Shown one piece after another: positions 31,909 through 43,260 of a stretch of 64,000 nucleotides of DNA. This stretch comes from Breviolum minutum Mf 1.05b.01 (Eukaryota > Sar > Dinophyceae > Suessiales > Symbiodiniaceae). The stretch covers positions 1 to 64,000 of the forward strand of contig DF241511.1 of NCBI GenBank assembly GCA_000507305.1, written 5' to 3'. The notes under the pieces were generated by a model. The model was not told where the DNA came from and did not search any database. It worked only from the letters and a program-made list of their open reading frames with translations. The first letter of the stretch is position 1. The number at the start of each line of letters is the position of its first letter. Both the position numbers and the translations under genes were made by a program.

Positions 31909-32189
31909 CTTTGAAATCAAACCCATTTAAAATGTAAGGAGACCCAACATACAAATATAGGGTCGCTGGTACCCCTGAAAACATCGCTTGGGTGGAAAAA
32001 TCCAGCACCTTCATTGGCTAGAACAAAAGCCTCCACATACCAAAAAACGTTGATAAAAATTGATTTTCAAAAAAGTTTAACTCCTACAAATCACCCATTT
32101 AGAAAGGAAAATGATCTTCCAAACCTCCATGATTATGTTCCATGTTAATCTTCAGGGGTGTATCTCCCGAAATCAACAACCCCCCCAAC

Positions 32190-32272
32190 ATATCCACTCC
32201 AACGACGACAACGACCGATGCCTGGGGCACCGCCGAGCTGGTGACATGACGAAATTCTTCTTCCAAACTTGC
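32190..32272 (-). CDS. Putative exon
   Basis: After ATCTTTCACAG the strand reads ASLEEEFRHVTSSAVPQASV followed by a Val run. The 3' edge is uncertain. Confidence 0.5.
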
Positions 32273-32631
32273 CTGTGAAAGATGGATTTGCCTTGCTGGG
32301 AAGTACTGATACCCCGCCTATATGGAGAATTAAATCTCAGGGAATTAAACCTATGAGTAGATATACCTACTAATATCCCGACCATTCTCCTATTAGTACC
32401 AAATAGTACCAATATGGGAGAATAATCTTTCCTTCCTATAAAAAGGAGACATGGCTGGGATCCGGAGATATGTTCGTTCTCAACTTGAGGTTAGTTCCCC
32501 TTAAATGCACAAAACTGTAGGCAAAACTTAGGTCCGCTAGTTACATCTTAGAATTCCATCCACCGCTTTGGACTTCCAGCCGTTAGAACATGGGGGGTGT
32601 TGCCGTGTCCAAACATCAGCACAACCCCAAC

Positions 32632-32670
32632 CTGTTGCCCTTCGAGCTCTGACAATCGAGCTTGAACCGC
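32632..32670 (-). CDS. Putative 39-bp exon, coiled-coil-like
   Basis: AATCACCAG | AVQARLSELEGQQ | GTTGGG. The frame is open on both sides, so the exon may be longer. Confidence 0.45.
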
Positions 32671-32810
32671 CTGGTGATTTTTGTCGTTTTCGGAGATGGA
32701 ACGTATACATGAATACGTGCACATATTAATGACTATATTAATATCATAGGTATGTAAAGATAGATAGATAAATACATATATAAATGAAATATATATCATC
32801 TATACATCCA

Positions 32811-32880
32811 AATACCTCCTGACAAGGTGTTTTGGTATGTTTTGGGGGTCAACATACCTTCTCAGGAGGTGTTTGGATGC
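32811..32880. repeat. TIR element, family F
   Basis: ATCCAAATACCTCCTGACAA at the left pairs with TTCTCAGGAGGTGTTTGGAT at the right, around TTTTGGGGGTCAAC. Confidence 0.75.
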
Positions 32881-33137
32881 CTAGGGCTACATATAAATGG
32901 CAAAGTTTTCTGGAATTTATCAACTTCGAACATTTTGCAACCCACGTCAAACAACTAGGGTTGGTTGCCATAGGAGATATATAACTTATGTAACGGACCA
33001 TCTACCAAGTTTCAAAGAAATCCCAGTTGAGAACTTCTGATCTGAGTCTGTTTGCAGTTGGCAACGCATGTGGAAGCTTGGATCAAACGACCTCTAATCC
33101 GAAAAGATGAGGGAACACATCATTTTCATGACTGGTC

Positions 33138-33272
33138 AACCCACCGTCCCCAAACGTACCCCTCCCAGAAAGAAGGCCCTTTTAAGCGCTTACTAACTAT
33201 TAGTCGCCCTTAAGGCCTCATTAAATCCTGATTTCTGGAGGGGGGGTATGTTACGGGGGTTGGTTGATGAGC
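33138..33272. repeat. TIR element, family G
   Basis: GGTCAACCCACCGTCCCCAA at the left is inverted at the right as TTACGGGGGTTGGTTGATGA, with inner inverted AGAAA / TTTCT blocks. Confidence 0.65.
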
Positions 33273-33890
33273 CATATGTTGGTGAACAATCTTTATCAAT
33301 TCTTTATCAAACAAAAAAATCGGAAAAGGTTCACCTTTGTGATTGGTGTCTAGCTGGTGTTTGGGCTGACAAATGGACTTTCAAATGACTAATATGAACC
33401 AAATGTAGATATATAAATGCGCCATGATGCCTGTAGAATCAACCCGATGGATAATGATTCTCAAGAATTTTTAAGGGAAATCAAGACACAATCATAATTG
33501 CAGCCACATCCATAAATTCCTGTTCACCTTTTAACATCTCAACAACATTTCTGGATTTCCATCCTCAAAGGTCAAACTTGTCATGGCCAGGATTTGAAAC
33601 TGAAAGTTTAACGTATTTGGACAACCAATACAACCGCAATCTTTGAAGAAACATCGAACCATTAAGGTACTTAAACCATTTGTTTGTAAAAAGACAAAGT
33701 AAAAGAGTCATAATAGATGTTGACTTCAGCCCTCACCCAATAACAGTCACCACCACGATTATTACATCTCTTTGTAGGGGATCCCAGAATCCCTGTAAAC
33801 CTTCAGTTTCTCACTGTTGCTGCCTGAGGGATAGATCCAACATCCAAAAAATAGATAACACAATTGCAACACAGAAAAAGTATACTAAAC
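33273..33890. other. Stretch without a recognised gene
   Basis: AT-rich. No supported exon. Confidence 0.4.
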
Positions 33891-33892
33891 GA

Positions 33893-34343
33893 TCACCATT
33901 TGCTTGGGCTAAGAACCAAACACCCACGTAACGCAATGATCGAATTGACTCTGGACTCATTGATGTTGTGGCCATATTTTTCAAAGCACTTGGGGCATTG
34001 CCCCACCTTGTCTCGGTACAGGCACAAGCACAAACTGCAATGGCACTGGACTTGGCATCTTGTCCAGTCAGTTACTGCAATCCATTGCTGAACGATGCCC
34101 TGCAAATAGTCATAGGCATACTTCAACTCCTCCATTTGGGCCGCAGAACCTCCTGGTTTGTCTGGATGGAGCTTCTTTGCCAAATGCCTGAACTTTGTCG
34201 TCAAGCATCTCATCCAGTGGCTGGAGGGGTTGTTCCTGAACAAGCCATCCAGGCCCATCACATCCAACATCAACTCAATGTGGTCCACATGCCTCTCACG
34301 TACCCACGATTTTGCACACATAATTTCAATTTTGAAAGGAAAA
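33893..34343 (-). CDS. J-domain (DnaJ-like) exon with Cys-rich tail
   Basis: The frame is open from an acceptor (TTTTCTGTTCCAG, 34344) through an ATG at 34321 to a stop at 33893, 142 codons from the ATG. FRHLAKKLHPDKPGGSAA (HPD at residues 52-54) is the loop and helix II-III of a J domain, followed by MEELKYAYDYL as helix III. Helix I is short and unusual. J domains bind and stimulate Hsp70 ATPases. Next comes CQVQCHCSLCLC ... CPKC (Cys 89-112), which could bind zinc. The last 25 residues may be intronic because GT sites occur before the stop. It could be a single exon of a larger J-protein or a small intron-poor gene. Confidence 0.7.
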
Positions 34344-34379
34344 CTGGAACAGAAAATAACTTGACATTAGGGTAAAGCA

Positions 34380-35250
34380 GTCAAAATTTCATCATGTTAC
34401 CCCACAAAGGATTCCTTACAACCAGCCATCTAGATGTCTCAAAATTTCACCAAACTACACCAAGCTCAACTTTCACAACTATTTCTCACAAAACCAATGG
34501 ACAAAATCTTGGTTGATTCAAAAACGATACACAAAAATTGAAACTAACAGCAACACAACGAACCGTTAAAAGTTGATTTTTTAGGTGGATTCATTTTTGC
34601 GTGTCCTAGAATGACAATATTTGAAGTGCCATGTTGGTTTCAACAATGGTAATAATTATATGAATCAACTCTCAATCCAATTAACGAGCATCCTGCCAAC
34701 TCCAAATTCATAATGATCTGGTTGATTCATACAACTCCTCTCTTAATAAGATAATTCCTAGTTGGTTCATATTAAGATACAGTATTCCGTATTCCCATAT
34801 ATGGGAAGACATTTTGCTCCCATATGACGACCCTGTCATCATGACAATCCATGGCGCGGCCTCTAAAGGGGAAACTGCACCCATCGCCTGAGAATTGGAT
34901 TCTTAGGGGTCCACGGGTTTTACGTACCCCATATCACTCAACGTTTGTACCTAAAATGGAGGTACTCACCTATATAAGCTGTATGGATACGGCATATGTT
35001 AGGGAAAACCCACCCCAAAAATAGCCTTATAAGGTTCAGTACCTATATTATAGGTTCCCTGAACTTCTTGGTGACCATAAGTACATCCAAATATCTGCTG
35101 AGGTGAACGGTGTTTCATGTATGTTTTTGGGGGTCCAAATACAAGAAGTGATGTTCTTCCAACTGACCATGAGAGTAAGGAATGAAAAATCTCTTCACAA
35201 AATGGCTCCCCAACCCTTGAGGCGTTGGTAGCAAGGCCAAGAAACCATGC
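34380..35250. other. Stretch without a recognised gene
   Basis: AT-rich, with a family F-like word (GGGGGTCCAAATA) near 35130. No supported exon. Confidence 0.4.
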
Positions 35251-35360
35251 CTACGTGAAGGATCCTAACTGAGGTTATTCCCCTTCCAAATGGCCTTTCA
35301 CGCCATGGCTTACTTATTTAGGGGAGATCCTACTTACTAACTTGGATGATCCTCCAAGTA
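35251..35360. repeat. TIR element, family D
   Basis: A degenerate left end (CTACGTGAAGGATCCTA) and a clear right end GGATGATCCTCCAAGTA. Confidence 0.6.
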
Positions 35361-35516
35361 CTAGCAATTGTACCCTTCAGTTGCGAAGTATCACCCTGCA
35401 ACCATCATTCGTACTTCTGGGCCCCGGCCCAGGTTTAAAAACAAAACCCTGTTGTAACCTATGACCATCATCATTGCGTAGCTGCCACATCATTAGGGGT
35501 GACTCCTGACCCTCAC

Positions 35517-35587
35517 CGCGTTCCGCTGTCCCATGCCTGGGTTTTCCTGGTGAAATCCTCTAAGGCTGCCATCTTGCGAGCTTGTTC
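35517..35587 (-). CDS. Well-bounded exon, coiled-coil-like
   Basis: The acceptor AAAAAGTTCAG precedes EQARKMAALEDFTRKTQAWD then SGT, and the donor is CGCG|GTGAGG. 23 codons plus two bases. Confidence 0.6.
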
Positions 35588-36287
35588 CTGAACTTTTTGA
35601 CGTTAAAGAATCTGGAAGAAATGTTCACCATATTGATGCTGTCATCCCAAATTTTCCGATGGAAATCACCATCTAGAAACTTGCCAAAAAATCACCCGAA
35701 TCAAAAATGGTTGGTAACGTGTTGAAGGAAAACCCATAGGCCCATATCATTTTGAAAAAGTATTCCCCTTACTTTTGAAGTGATCTTCACCACACATGAC
35801 CCATCCTTGAAAACCAATTCTCCGTGAGAGGAGAATATAGAAATCTGCCCGAAAAGAACTACTGTGGACAGCACCTCTCCCTTGTATTTCAAAAAACAAA
35901 CACACTGGAAAACAAAGAAAACAGAGTTTTAACTTCCAGGAAAGTAACATATCCCACCTTGGGAAGAGGAAAACAAGATCATCCTTCAAACAAAGAAATC
36001 TTCTCAAACATTTACAATTTTACATGTGTTTTTTTCTTGGGAGCATTGAACTTTCTTCGAACGTGAAGCCTGTATAGGTGGGTCTCAAAATTAAAGGGGC
36101 TGAAATCACACAGTTTTCAACACCTCTTCTAAACTGCCATACTTGTCAAAAAAAACACATCCAAAGATTTGAAAATACATTATTTTTGCCACCCCCCATG
36201 GCAATTGTGGATCCGTTAAAGAAAAAAAACATATCCCTCCCCCAAAACACACACACACACAACGGAAAAAAAACAAAAAACAACAAC

Positions 36288-36348
36288 CCCTCTCCTCGGA
36301 AGTGGTGGCCATTTTCCTCAACTTGGCGGTTTGCCGTTTGGACATCTC
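36288..36348 (-). CDS. Putative exon, basic coiled-coil-like
   Basis: Between GACGATTTTCAG and GG|GTTGTT the strand reads EMSKRQTAKLRKMATTSEER. The same frame is open upstream (NLHETFEATQRSQND), so the acceptor may lie further 5'. Confidence 0.5.
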
Positions 36349-36793
36349 CTGAAAATCGTCGTCGTTTTGGGATCGTTGTGTTGCTTCAAATGTCTCGTGG
36401 AGATTTTGTCCGGGGAAAATATCTCTATTTCTTGAAGTGTTTTGTTGAATTTTAGATGGCTCCCAAGGCAATATGAGTTGATTTGGCTTGGTTTTTGGTA
36501 CGTATTATGTGAAGTGTGCAATTTGTCATATAGCCAAAAATGGAGGTGCTTTGGTTTCTTTTTTAAAAAAAATCTTTCAAGCCAAGTACCAAAACATGAA
36601 CGTTACATTTGTCACAGTTTTGTTGCTTACCGAAGGATCTACAAATTCCAGGGGGTCATCCAAATTCCGCAAAATCGAGTTGGTTCAGAGGTGGAATCTT
36701 GGAAGTTCTTGTGAAGAATGTTTCAAATGCTTGAAACCTTTCCGTATATGGATAATTTTGAAACAGAAACACATGACTTTTGAAAAGACTACT

Positions 36794-36907
36794 ACCCTCC
36801 TTAAAACTAACATAGCACCTGAAAATGGATGGTTGGAAGATGATTCATTTCCTTTTGGGGCCATCGGCCTATTTTCAAGGGTAAACTCGCTGTTAGTTTC
36901 AGGGAAA
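36794..36907. repeat. TIR element, family B
   Basis: CCTCCTTAAAACTAACATAG at the left pairs with CGCTGTTAGTTTCAGGGA at the right. GATGGATGGTTGGAAGATGA lies inside. Confidence 0.7.
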
Positions 36908-36956
36908 CAAATCTATGTTTGATTCGTGGTGCAAGCCTGATACCCACCTGAAGTAT

Positions 36957-37042
36957 AACATAACCCTTGAAAAGTTACCATCCCAAAAGGAAAGTAGTCT
37001 TCCAACCATGATTTTTCAGCGGCTATGTTAAACTTGCGGGGG
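36957..37042. repeat. TIR element, family B (partial)
   Basis: It keeps CATCCCAAAAGGAAAGTAGT and TTTTTCAGCGGCTATGTTAA. The left terminus is lost. Confidence 0.5.
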
Positions 37043-37245
37043 TGCAGTCAAATCGTCAAATGGAAGCTGAAGCCAATGGAGGTCACTCTAAGGAAGATAT
37101 ACGAACATGTTGCCTTTTGTGATCGGAGCAGCTGTCGCCTTATCAGCGAATCAAGTATCATAATACCGGAAACAGAAATCTAAAACCGTCGAGCTTGACA
37201 TAAGCAAGTTCTTTGAATCTGCCGGCTATGGATCCTGAAAAGGTT

Positions 37246-37673
37246 TCATCTGTCTTGTGGATAAGGCGGAAACACCAAGCTTGCCACCAGTCTGAGACCC
37301 GCTATCGAGGTCGATTTGTAGAGCGGCATGTCGAGCCCTAAGTGCGCATGAGACTTCATGTAATCACCAAGGATTGAAAAATCCCTGAGGTTTATTCGAC
37401 TTCCCTCCACCACACCCTCTTCATCGAGCGACAGATCTCCAACTGTTTCCAACATCGAAGACACCACGGCTTCATCTTCAGGCCAATACTCTAACGATTT
37501 GTTGACCATTGAGTAGAACCAATTGTTCACAGAAACGGTTCGCAACGATTCAGCAGTGAGATTCCCTCGTCTGGCCTCTTCTTCACATTCTGATATTTTC
37601 CAAAAAAAACACATTTTTCTCAAACGTGGGTATGGGCGATACCAAAAGTTCTGGATGCAAACCACACGAGCTA
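37246..37673 (-). CDS. C-terminal exon of an unrecognised protein
   Basis: 428 bases starting right after CAACAG of the family A element. It gives 141 residues to TGA: ARVVCIQNFWYRPYPRLRKM, then ISECEEEARRGNLTAESLRT, ... NNWFYSMVNKSLEYWPEDEA, ending VFPPYPQDR. Composition is ordinary for a globular protein. With the exon at 37795-37869 it continues in frame, which supports the element as an intron. An internal ATATCAG at 37590 could also be an acceptor, giving a shorter exon. Confidence 0.65.
37664..37671. repeat. 8-bp target-site duplication, left copy
   Basis: ACACGAGC, identical to 37791-37798 on the other side of the family A element. Confidence 0.7.
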
Positions 37674-37790
37674 CTGTTGATGGTTCAGAAATCCGGCCAT
37701 CACCTGTTGATATGGTAAATATCCAATTTATTTACAGGGTTTTAGCGCCATCCCAGGTGGTTGTTTGGGATTTCTTCCATCAACCGTATG
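37672..37790 (-). repeat. TIR element, family A, candidate introner with target duplication
   Basis: A 119-bp element TACTGTTGATGGTTCAGAAA ... TTCTTCCATCAACCGTATG between 8-bp direct repeats. On the minus strand the duplicated target GCTCGTGT supplies the donor GT (C|GTGT, 37794) and the element's own CAACAG supplies the acceptor (37674). Removing these 121 bases keeps the frame. Confidence 0.75.
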
Positions 37791-37798
37791 ACACGAGC
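37791..37798. repeat. 8-bp target-site duplication, right copy
   Basis: ACACGAGC, the pair of 37664-37671. Confidence 0.7.
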
Positions 37799-37869
37799 GT
37801 ACATCAAAGGACATGTAACATGCTCAAGTAGTAAAGGTAGGTTTCCCGGTTTTGCCCCCTTTTGAACTT
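37795..37869 (-). CDS. Penultimate exon joined to 37246-37673
   Basis: After TTGTTCTTCTCAG the strand reads VQKGAKPGNLPLLLEHVTCP then LMYA, and enters the downstream exon as L-A-R-V-V-C. 75 bases, both sides supported. Confidence 0.65.
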
Positions 37870-38240
37870 CTGAGAAGAACAAGTATCAAGGCCCTATCAC
37901 TGGCCATCTTACTCATGTGCAAAAACATCACCCGCATTAGTGTTTTTTCTTCATGACTAAACGAACACCCAATTCTGGTACCAAAGAAAATGCTCTTCAG
38001 CTACGAAAATCTCAGGTTCATGATTCATCTCCACCACCAGAGATAGATTTGAGTGTATTTCACCAACTGGATTTTTTGAAATGTTGCCCCGTTTTAGCTG
38101 CTACCTGTTAAAACTCATCTATAACAAACACAAAGTGGTTGAGCTCACCACTTTTATGCGTGACTTCCACCGCCCGACCACGTCCTCGAAAGTAGAGACA
38201 GCCAACTGCACCTCCAGCTGATGACTCTTACAAACCCGCA

Positions 38241-38332
38241 GGAATCCATGGGACGAACGGTAGATTTACCTACATTTGGTTGATTGTTTTGTCATAAAAA
38301 TAGGTAAATAAACCAGTCCCATGGGTCCTAAT
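38241..38332. repeat. TIR element, family E
   Basis: GGAATCCATGGGAC at the left and GTCCCATGGGTCC at the right are inverted, with inner GATTTACCTACATTTGGTTG. Confidence 0.7.
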
Positions 38333-38962
38333 GGTTTTATATAATGGGTTCGAAACTAATATTCAATCTTAAGTTTAGGATACATGGAGAATTTGGATTC
38401 AATGTCAGGATATTTTCTCTCATCCCAAAAAATAGTTGAGTCGTTGAATCCACTTGCAATACAGACTTTTTAATACTTGCAAAACTCGATAATCTGGAAC
38501 CGGTGACATCTCGGAAATCAACACCATTTTTTGTACACCCCTGCCACCAAAAAAAGTGGCGATTTACCTGTGGCATAAAAGGGAATGCAATCAATTTGCG
38601 CGATGTATACTACTGTGCAAGTGCAAATGTTTATTTTGTTTGAACCAAACATAGGTTGCATTGATGAAAAATAGTAATCTGATCCTGCATTCTCATTCGC
38701 TTTACAAAGCCTTCAAAACCGGACCCATGACATTTAGCTCGCCTCGGCGATAACATTGCAAATGAACCCACCATTGCAATCAGTAAGCAATTGCTCCTCT
38801 TGGCATATCCCTAACCCACAAAAAGCATGTTTTATATGAGTTCTCTATGACCATATTTAGCAACTCTGTCCTACATCATTAAAAACAAAACATTTCCAAG
38901 GTGATAAAATTACTTCTCTACATGAAGGCACCTGATCCACAACACTCAACCTATGGACGAAC

Positions 38963-39065
38963 TGTGAGCATCCCGATGGCGCACCTTTTGCTGTTGCCCG
39001 TGCAGTTGCTGTTCCAGCTCCTTAGCTGATTTTGGTGTCGTTCCAAACACGGAAGTGGGAAAGAC
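38963..39065 (-). CDS. Putative exon, Gln-rich coiled-coil-like
   Basis: After TTACCCCCAG the strand reads VFPTSVFGTTPKSAKELEQQ then LHGQQQKVRHRDAH, ending CTCACA|GTTCGT. Confidence 0.5.
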
Positions 39066-39604
39066 CTGGGGGTAACATCAACAAGTCTAGAAATCTAGTC
39101 AATTTATGTCAAATTAGTCGATTTTTCCATCTTTGAGGTTGATATCGTTTCCAGAATTTGGACAAAACATCTAATTATAATGTTTTATAACAAAAAGAAA
39201 CATTCCTTTTGACATGGACCATGATGACTTTTAGTTGGGTGCCATCGTGTCATCCGGTGTCATCCGAAGCACACATCTCTCTCTATGATGATTAAATGAT
39301 GATTAAGCTAAACAAACCAGTTTGTTCTGGTGCGTTGTCGCTTTGTGATGCTTTGTGGTTTGATTTAGCTACTTGTGTGATAGCCATTCTTTTTCGCCTC
39401 CGTTCCGAATGGTTTCTGTTGCTTAACCGGAGCTTTAACCCTTGGTTATCTCAGGCAAATTACTATGATTCCGAAACCTGAATTAAGGGCATTTGGAGGG
39501 GAATCTTCCCTGCCTTACAATCACAACCATTTGGGCGAATGCCCAACCGGTGGTGAATGGTCGCGATGAAATTTTCCCAGGTTGTTTCAAGACGTGCCGC
39601 TACG

Positions 39605-39700
39605 ATCGTTGTAAATTGAGTCATAAGCACTAAAAATGGGCCTTATAAATGGGTCACTGGGGTTATAACCCCCATCAATGAAGTTATACCCTCTGCCAAT
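39605..39700. repeat. Dispersed element, family H (partial)
   Basis: It shares CCTTATAAATGGGTCACTGG and GGGGTTATAACCCCCATC-type words with the other family H copies. Confidence 0.45.
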
Positions 39701-39721
39701 TTAATGAAGCTGGCTGGAATC

Positions 39722-39802
39722 TCCTCATGTTACAATAGGAAATAGATCTTCATTCAGGGTCAATTTTCCATTGCTATGTTACTCTGCCAGAGTGTAACCC
39801 TA
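39722..39802. repeat. TIR element, family B' (degenerate)
   Basis: It ends TTCCATTGCTATGTTACTCT, close to the right end of 5204-5297. Confidence 0.5.
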
Positions 39803-39812
39803 CTTCCAACTA

Positions 39813-39967
39813 CTAGGAGCCCATCTTGTTTGGTTCTCTTGGTGTTTTTTTTGTCGTTGAGTCCGTTGCTTGGGTAAATCTGGGCTTCCCCTGACTCGAG
39901 ACCGTTGTCTTAACAACTCTTCGCAGCTGGCAGTGCGGATCCTGCGAAGCTTCCAAATTCCTTCCCA
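39813..39967 (-). CDS. Putative exon downstream of a TIR element
   Basis: It begins after CCATCACCAG of the adjacent family A element. Two frames are open: MGRNLEASQDPHCQLRRVVK ... and WEGIWKLRRIRTASCEELLR .... The first is in phase with an upstream open segment (LGKRSSQEVFEGVPKTYSQA, 40190-40244), the second is more coiled-coil-like. I cannot choose. Confidence 0.4.
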
Positions 39968-40083
39968 TACTGGTGATGGAAGAAATCCTGCGCCGGGTGA
40001 TATAGTAAATATCCCACTCTTTGCAGCAGTTTCCTTTTCCTACATGTTTGGTGGTTAGGAGGATTTCTGAACCATCAACAGTA
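39968..40083. repeat. TIR element, family A
   Basis: TACTGGTGATGGAAGAAATC at the left pairs with GGATTTCTGAACCATCAACA at the right. It directly abuts a family E element. Confidence 0.7.
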
Positions 40084-40180
40084 GGATCCATGGGACTGGT
40101 ATATTTACCTACATGAAAACCATACAAATCAACTAAATGTAGGTAGAATGAATATACCAAACATGGACCATGGATCCTAT
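40084..40180. repeat. TIR element, family E
   Basis: GGATCCATGGGACTGGTATA at the left is inverted at the right (TATACCAAACATGGACCATG), with inner TTACCTACAT / ATGTAGGTA. Confidence 0.75.
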
Positions 40181-40877
40181 CAGCTTGTGAGTAGGTCTTT
40201 GGAACCCCCTCAAACACCTCTTGAGAAGACCTTTTTCCAAGCACCTCCTCACAAGGTATTTGGAGGATTTTGGAGGATTCTTGTAAATTCTGGTCCTAAA
40301 TTCCAAAAACATGTCAACAAACAGAATCAAAAACATCCAGATTTATGATGATTTATGGGTAAAAAGGTGTACAGTGTAGATAGAGGAACCTCCTGCATAA
40401 ATCAACTTTTAGTAAATTTGTCAAGTTCAGAAACATGAAACGCCAGCCTGCTATGTCGACTACCTATCTCTCTATCCCTTTTAGGTCAGATACATCCTGA
40501 CCATCCCTTGAGACAATATGCATTATGACTTGTGGCTCATGATGGCAAGGCTCATCACAACCTACCACTATATAATATAGCTATTACTGACTTCCAGATA
40601 TCTCCAGATTAATTCCAAATGCATGTAAATATGCAAAGTTCCAAACTCAGTGAGTGTGTGAAATGCTTGGGTTCCAACATGTCTCCACATGCTGTGCGCA
40701 TCCGGAAATGCTCAAAACATACCCATTCTTCTGATCTACTGCTGTGTAAAGAAAGGAACTTGAATCATGGACCTCCTGAATTTAGGCATCACCACTAGAT
40801 AATTAGCCCACAAAATTCCACAAACTTGCCAATAATGGTATAGAAACTCCGGCTTGACCTCCCAAGCAACGACCAGC

Positions 40878-40993
40878 TATCCCCCCGCCCAAGCAACATC
40901 TGCCGACCACGACGGCGGCCTTAACTTTTCATCTAAACCTTCCACACGCCGCACCAACCCGGCAACTTCTTCCAACAAACCACTGACGCTGCC
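40878..40993 (-). CDS. Putative exon, coiled-coil-like
   Basis: After CAGCTGTCAG the strand reads SVSGLLEEVAGLVRRVEGLD then EKLRPPSWSADVAWAGG up to TAG. Strong heptad in the first part, GC-rich relative to its surroundings. The donor is not identified. Confidence 0.55.
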
Positions 40994-41129
40994 CTGACAG
41001 CTGTGCAGTTTTGGCAGTTTGAGGCGTGTATGAAAACAAAATCACAGAAAAACACAACGGGGTTTGGAAAAACACCGATGTTTGATTTAAAGGCCTGGAA
41101 ATGTAAGATTTGAAGGATGCAAACTTGTT

Positions 41130-41960
41130 CAAATCCTTAATCGAACAAAAAATGAGATTTGTTTGTGCGTTTTTTTCGAAAAGGATCCATTTTCAGAGTG
41201 GAAATTTCAGGATGTAAACGTTTTCTCCAGGTTTTGCCAATGAAATCTGGGGATAAGGTAGATCAGCAGGATACGTTGTACATCACCTGGACCTGGATGG
41301 CTACTAGGGATTTATGTTTCTTGTGAAGTCCCCTTATGACATGAGTATATGAAAAAACACATATCTTTTGAACAAGTAAAAGGCGTTGATGCTGTTGACT
41401 TAGGTGTAACACAAATTGTGGAAAAGGAAGGTTGCTTCCTTGCAGCAGCAACCTTTCCGGAAAAGGTTCCAGTTGACACCCTCGTTGAGATGGTAAACGC
41501 TTTACGCATCCCAGGGAGATCTCAACTGGTCAGTTTCATGGCCGTCAAACTTGCTCCTCTCAAAATTCCCAGAGAATGACTAAGTTTAATGCGACCTAGT
41601 GTTTTGTTTAGTGGGGGCCCATGAGGGCCATGCAAAACTAGTAAATGAGGCATCTTCCATTCCATTTTCTACAAAACATGTTTGATCTTCATGGAGAACC
41701 AGTTGAACTTTAGGATCTGCACTTTTTAAACCGACACGCTCATCATGTCATGAGAAGCTGGTGATGCAGCAACAAACTGCAGTCAAGTTAGGAGCATCTT
41801 TGGACTCTCTAATCTGTCCAGAGACAAAAACACAGCAATTTACAACAAGGGATCTTTTATCCAAAATAATGGTACTTGGGACTAACTTGTGTAAACCCTG
41901 AAGTTTTTATGTACAGTTTCAAATACTACTCTTAAGGGGTATTTTCACTATGGGATAACC
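41130..41960. other. Stretch without a recognised gene
   Basis: A 76-codon plus-strand frame at 41349-41579 (KGVDAVDLGVTQIVEKEGCF) has ordinary composition and an ATG, but I see no family or splice context and leave it as a weak candidate. Confidence 0.3.
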
Positions 41961-41974
41961 ACCATTCACCATAT

Positions 41975-42345
41975 GATACATATATAAATATGTAAAATAC
42001 AATATATAAAAATCAAAATATATAAAATACAATATAAAAATATAATAAATAAAATACAATTTAAAAAAACATAATATTTAAAATACAATATAAAAAAATC
42101 AAATATATAAAATATCAAATACATAAAATATCAAATATATAAAATATCAAATATATAAAATATCAAATATATAAAATATCAAATATATAATATAATAAAT
42201 GTAATATAATATCTATTTAAACAAATATGTATATATATATACATGTTATATTCAATATAAAAAGACAATATAACATATATATATATATAAATATATATAT
42301 ATATATCAAAATAGCTATACTATTTCATAATACAATTAATATACA
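41975..42345. repeat. AT-rich minisatellite region
   Basis: Mostly A/T with about five tandem units near AATATATAAAATATCA (roughly 18 bp) at 42105-42190. Confidence 0.8.
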
Positions 42346-42405
42346 CAGATAAAAAATAACGAATGCCTGCGTGTAGCTCTGTCGCATCACTTCTGAGATG
42401 TTCAC

Positions 42406-42472
42406 CTGCAAATCCGCCCAGCGTTCACGATTCGCTGCTGGGGCCGCCAAATGCTCCTCTGGTTCCCGTGAA
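42406..42472 (-). CDS. Putative exon, charged helix
   Basis: The acceptor GTTGTTTCAG precedes SREPEEHLAAPAANRERWAD then LQ, and the donor is CAG|GTGAAC. The frame stays open beyond (VNISEVMRQSYTQ). Confidence 0.55.
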
Positions 42473-42508
42473 CTGAAACAACGAGTCGACAGGCTCGGAA
42501 ATGCGAGT

Positions 42509-42617
42509 ACTCCCCTCCCTTAAACTAACAGTTCGCACCTGAAAATGGGCCTTCCCAAAAGGAAAGTAGTCTTCCAATCATCCATTTTCAGCTGCTATGT
42601 TAGTTTCAGGGAGGGTA
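42509..42617. repeat. TIR element, family B (good copy)
   Basis: CCCTCCCTTAAACTAACAG at the left pairs with CTATGTTAGTTTCAGGGAGGG at the right. Confidence 0.8.
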
Positions 42618-43260
42618 GGTAGGTTCAATCGTGAACTTATTTTCAACAGATGTGTATGCAATTTCATGTTTAAGATCTATTCGTACTCTTACATGTTTGT
42701 ATTGAAAAGTGTATTATCGTGCATATATGTATATCAGTGTATTGCGTTATTTATATTCATTTATGTGATTGTGTGTGTGCTAGTGGAACAGCGTCTGGAA
42801 AATACTCTTTCCAGGATAAAAAAACATTTTCCTACCTCTGTACCAAAACAAGAGCCCACCAGGTACTCCTGCAAACTGATGGGAGCTTTAATCACTTGGG
42901 AAATATCTAAGATAAGAAATGGGAAAGGGCACCTGGTATGTTAAAATTGATGTTTTGACTTTAAAAGGGTTTGAAAAAATAATACTGATACTGCAACTGT
43001 TCCATGCAATCCTTACTAGACCAAATAGAAGTCCCTAAAACCCAATTGCAAAAAACCCGATTATAATGTCTCCACATCTTCTCTAGCTTGAGGAAAAACA
43101 CATTCCATCCCAAAGCTGACAAAAAATAGATACTTCATTTTCAAAAAAAAACACACCTCCACTTTCCGAAATTCTTTCCCTGAATTTTTTCTTGAAGCAA
43201 CATAAATACTTCAGAAACCAACCAACCGTAACCAACCACCCAACCACCCCCACATTTCAC

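Noticed and set aside
36488..36922. 144-codon plus-strand ORF
   Set aside because: Its last third is a family B element, the composition is irregular, and no splice or domain support is seen.
39813..40244. 143-codon minus-strand ORF taken as one exon
   Set aside because: It reads through two complete TIR elements. I treat only the flanks as possible exons.
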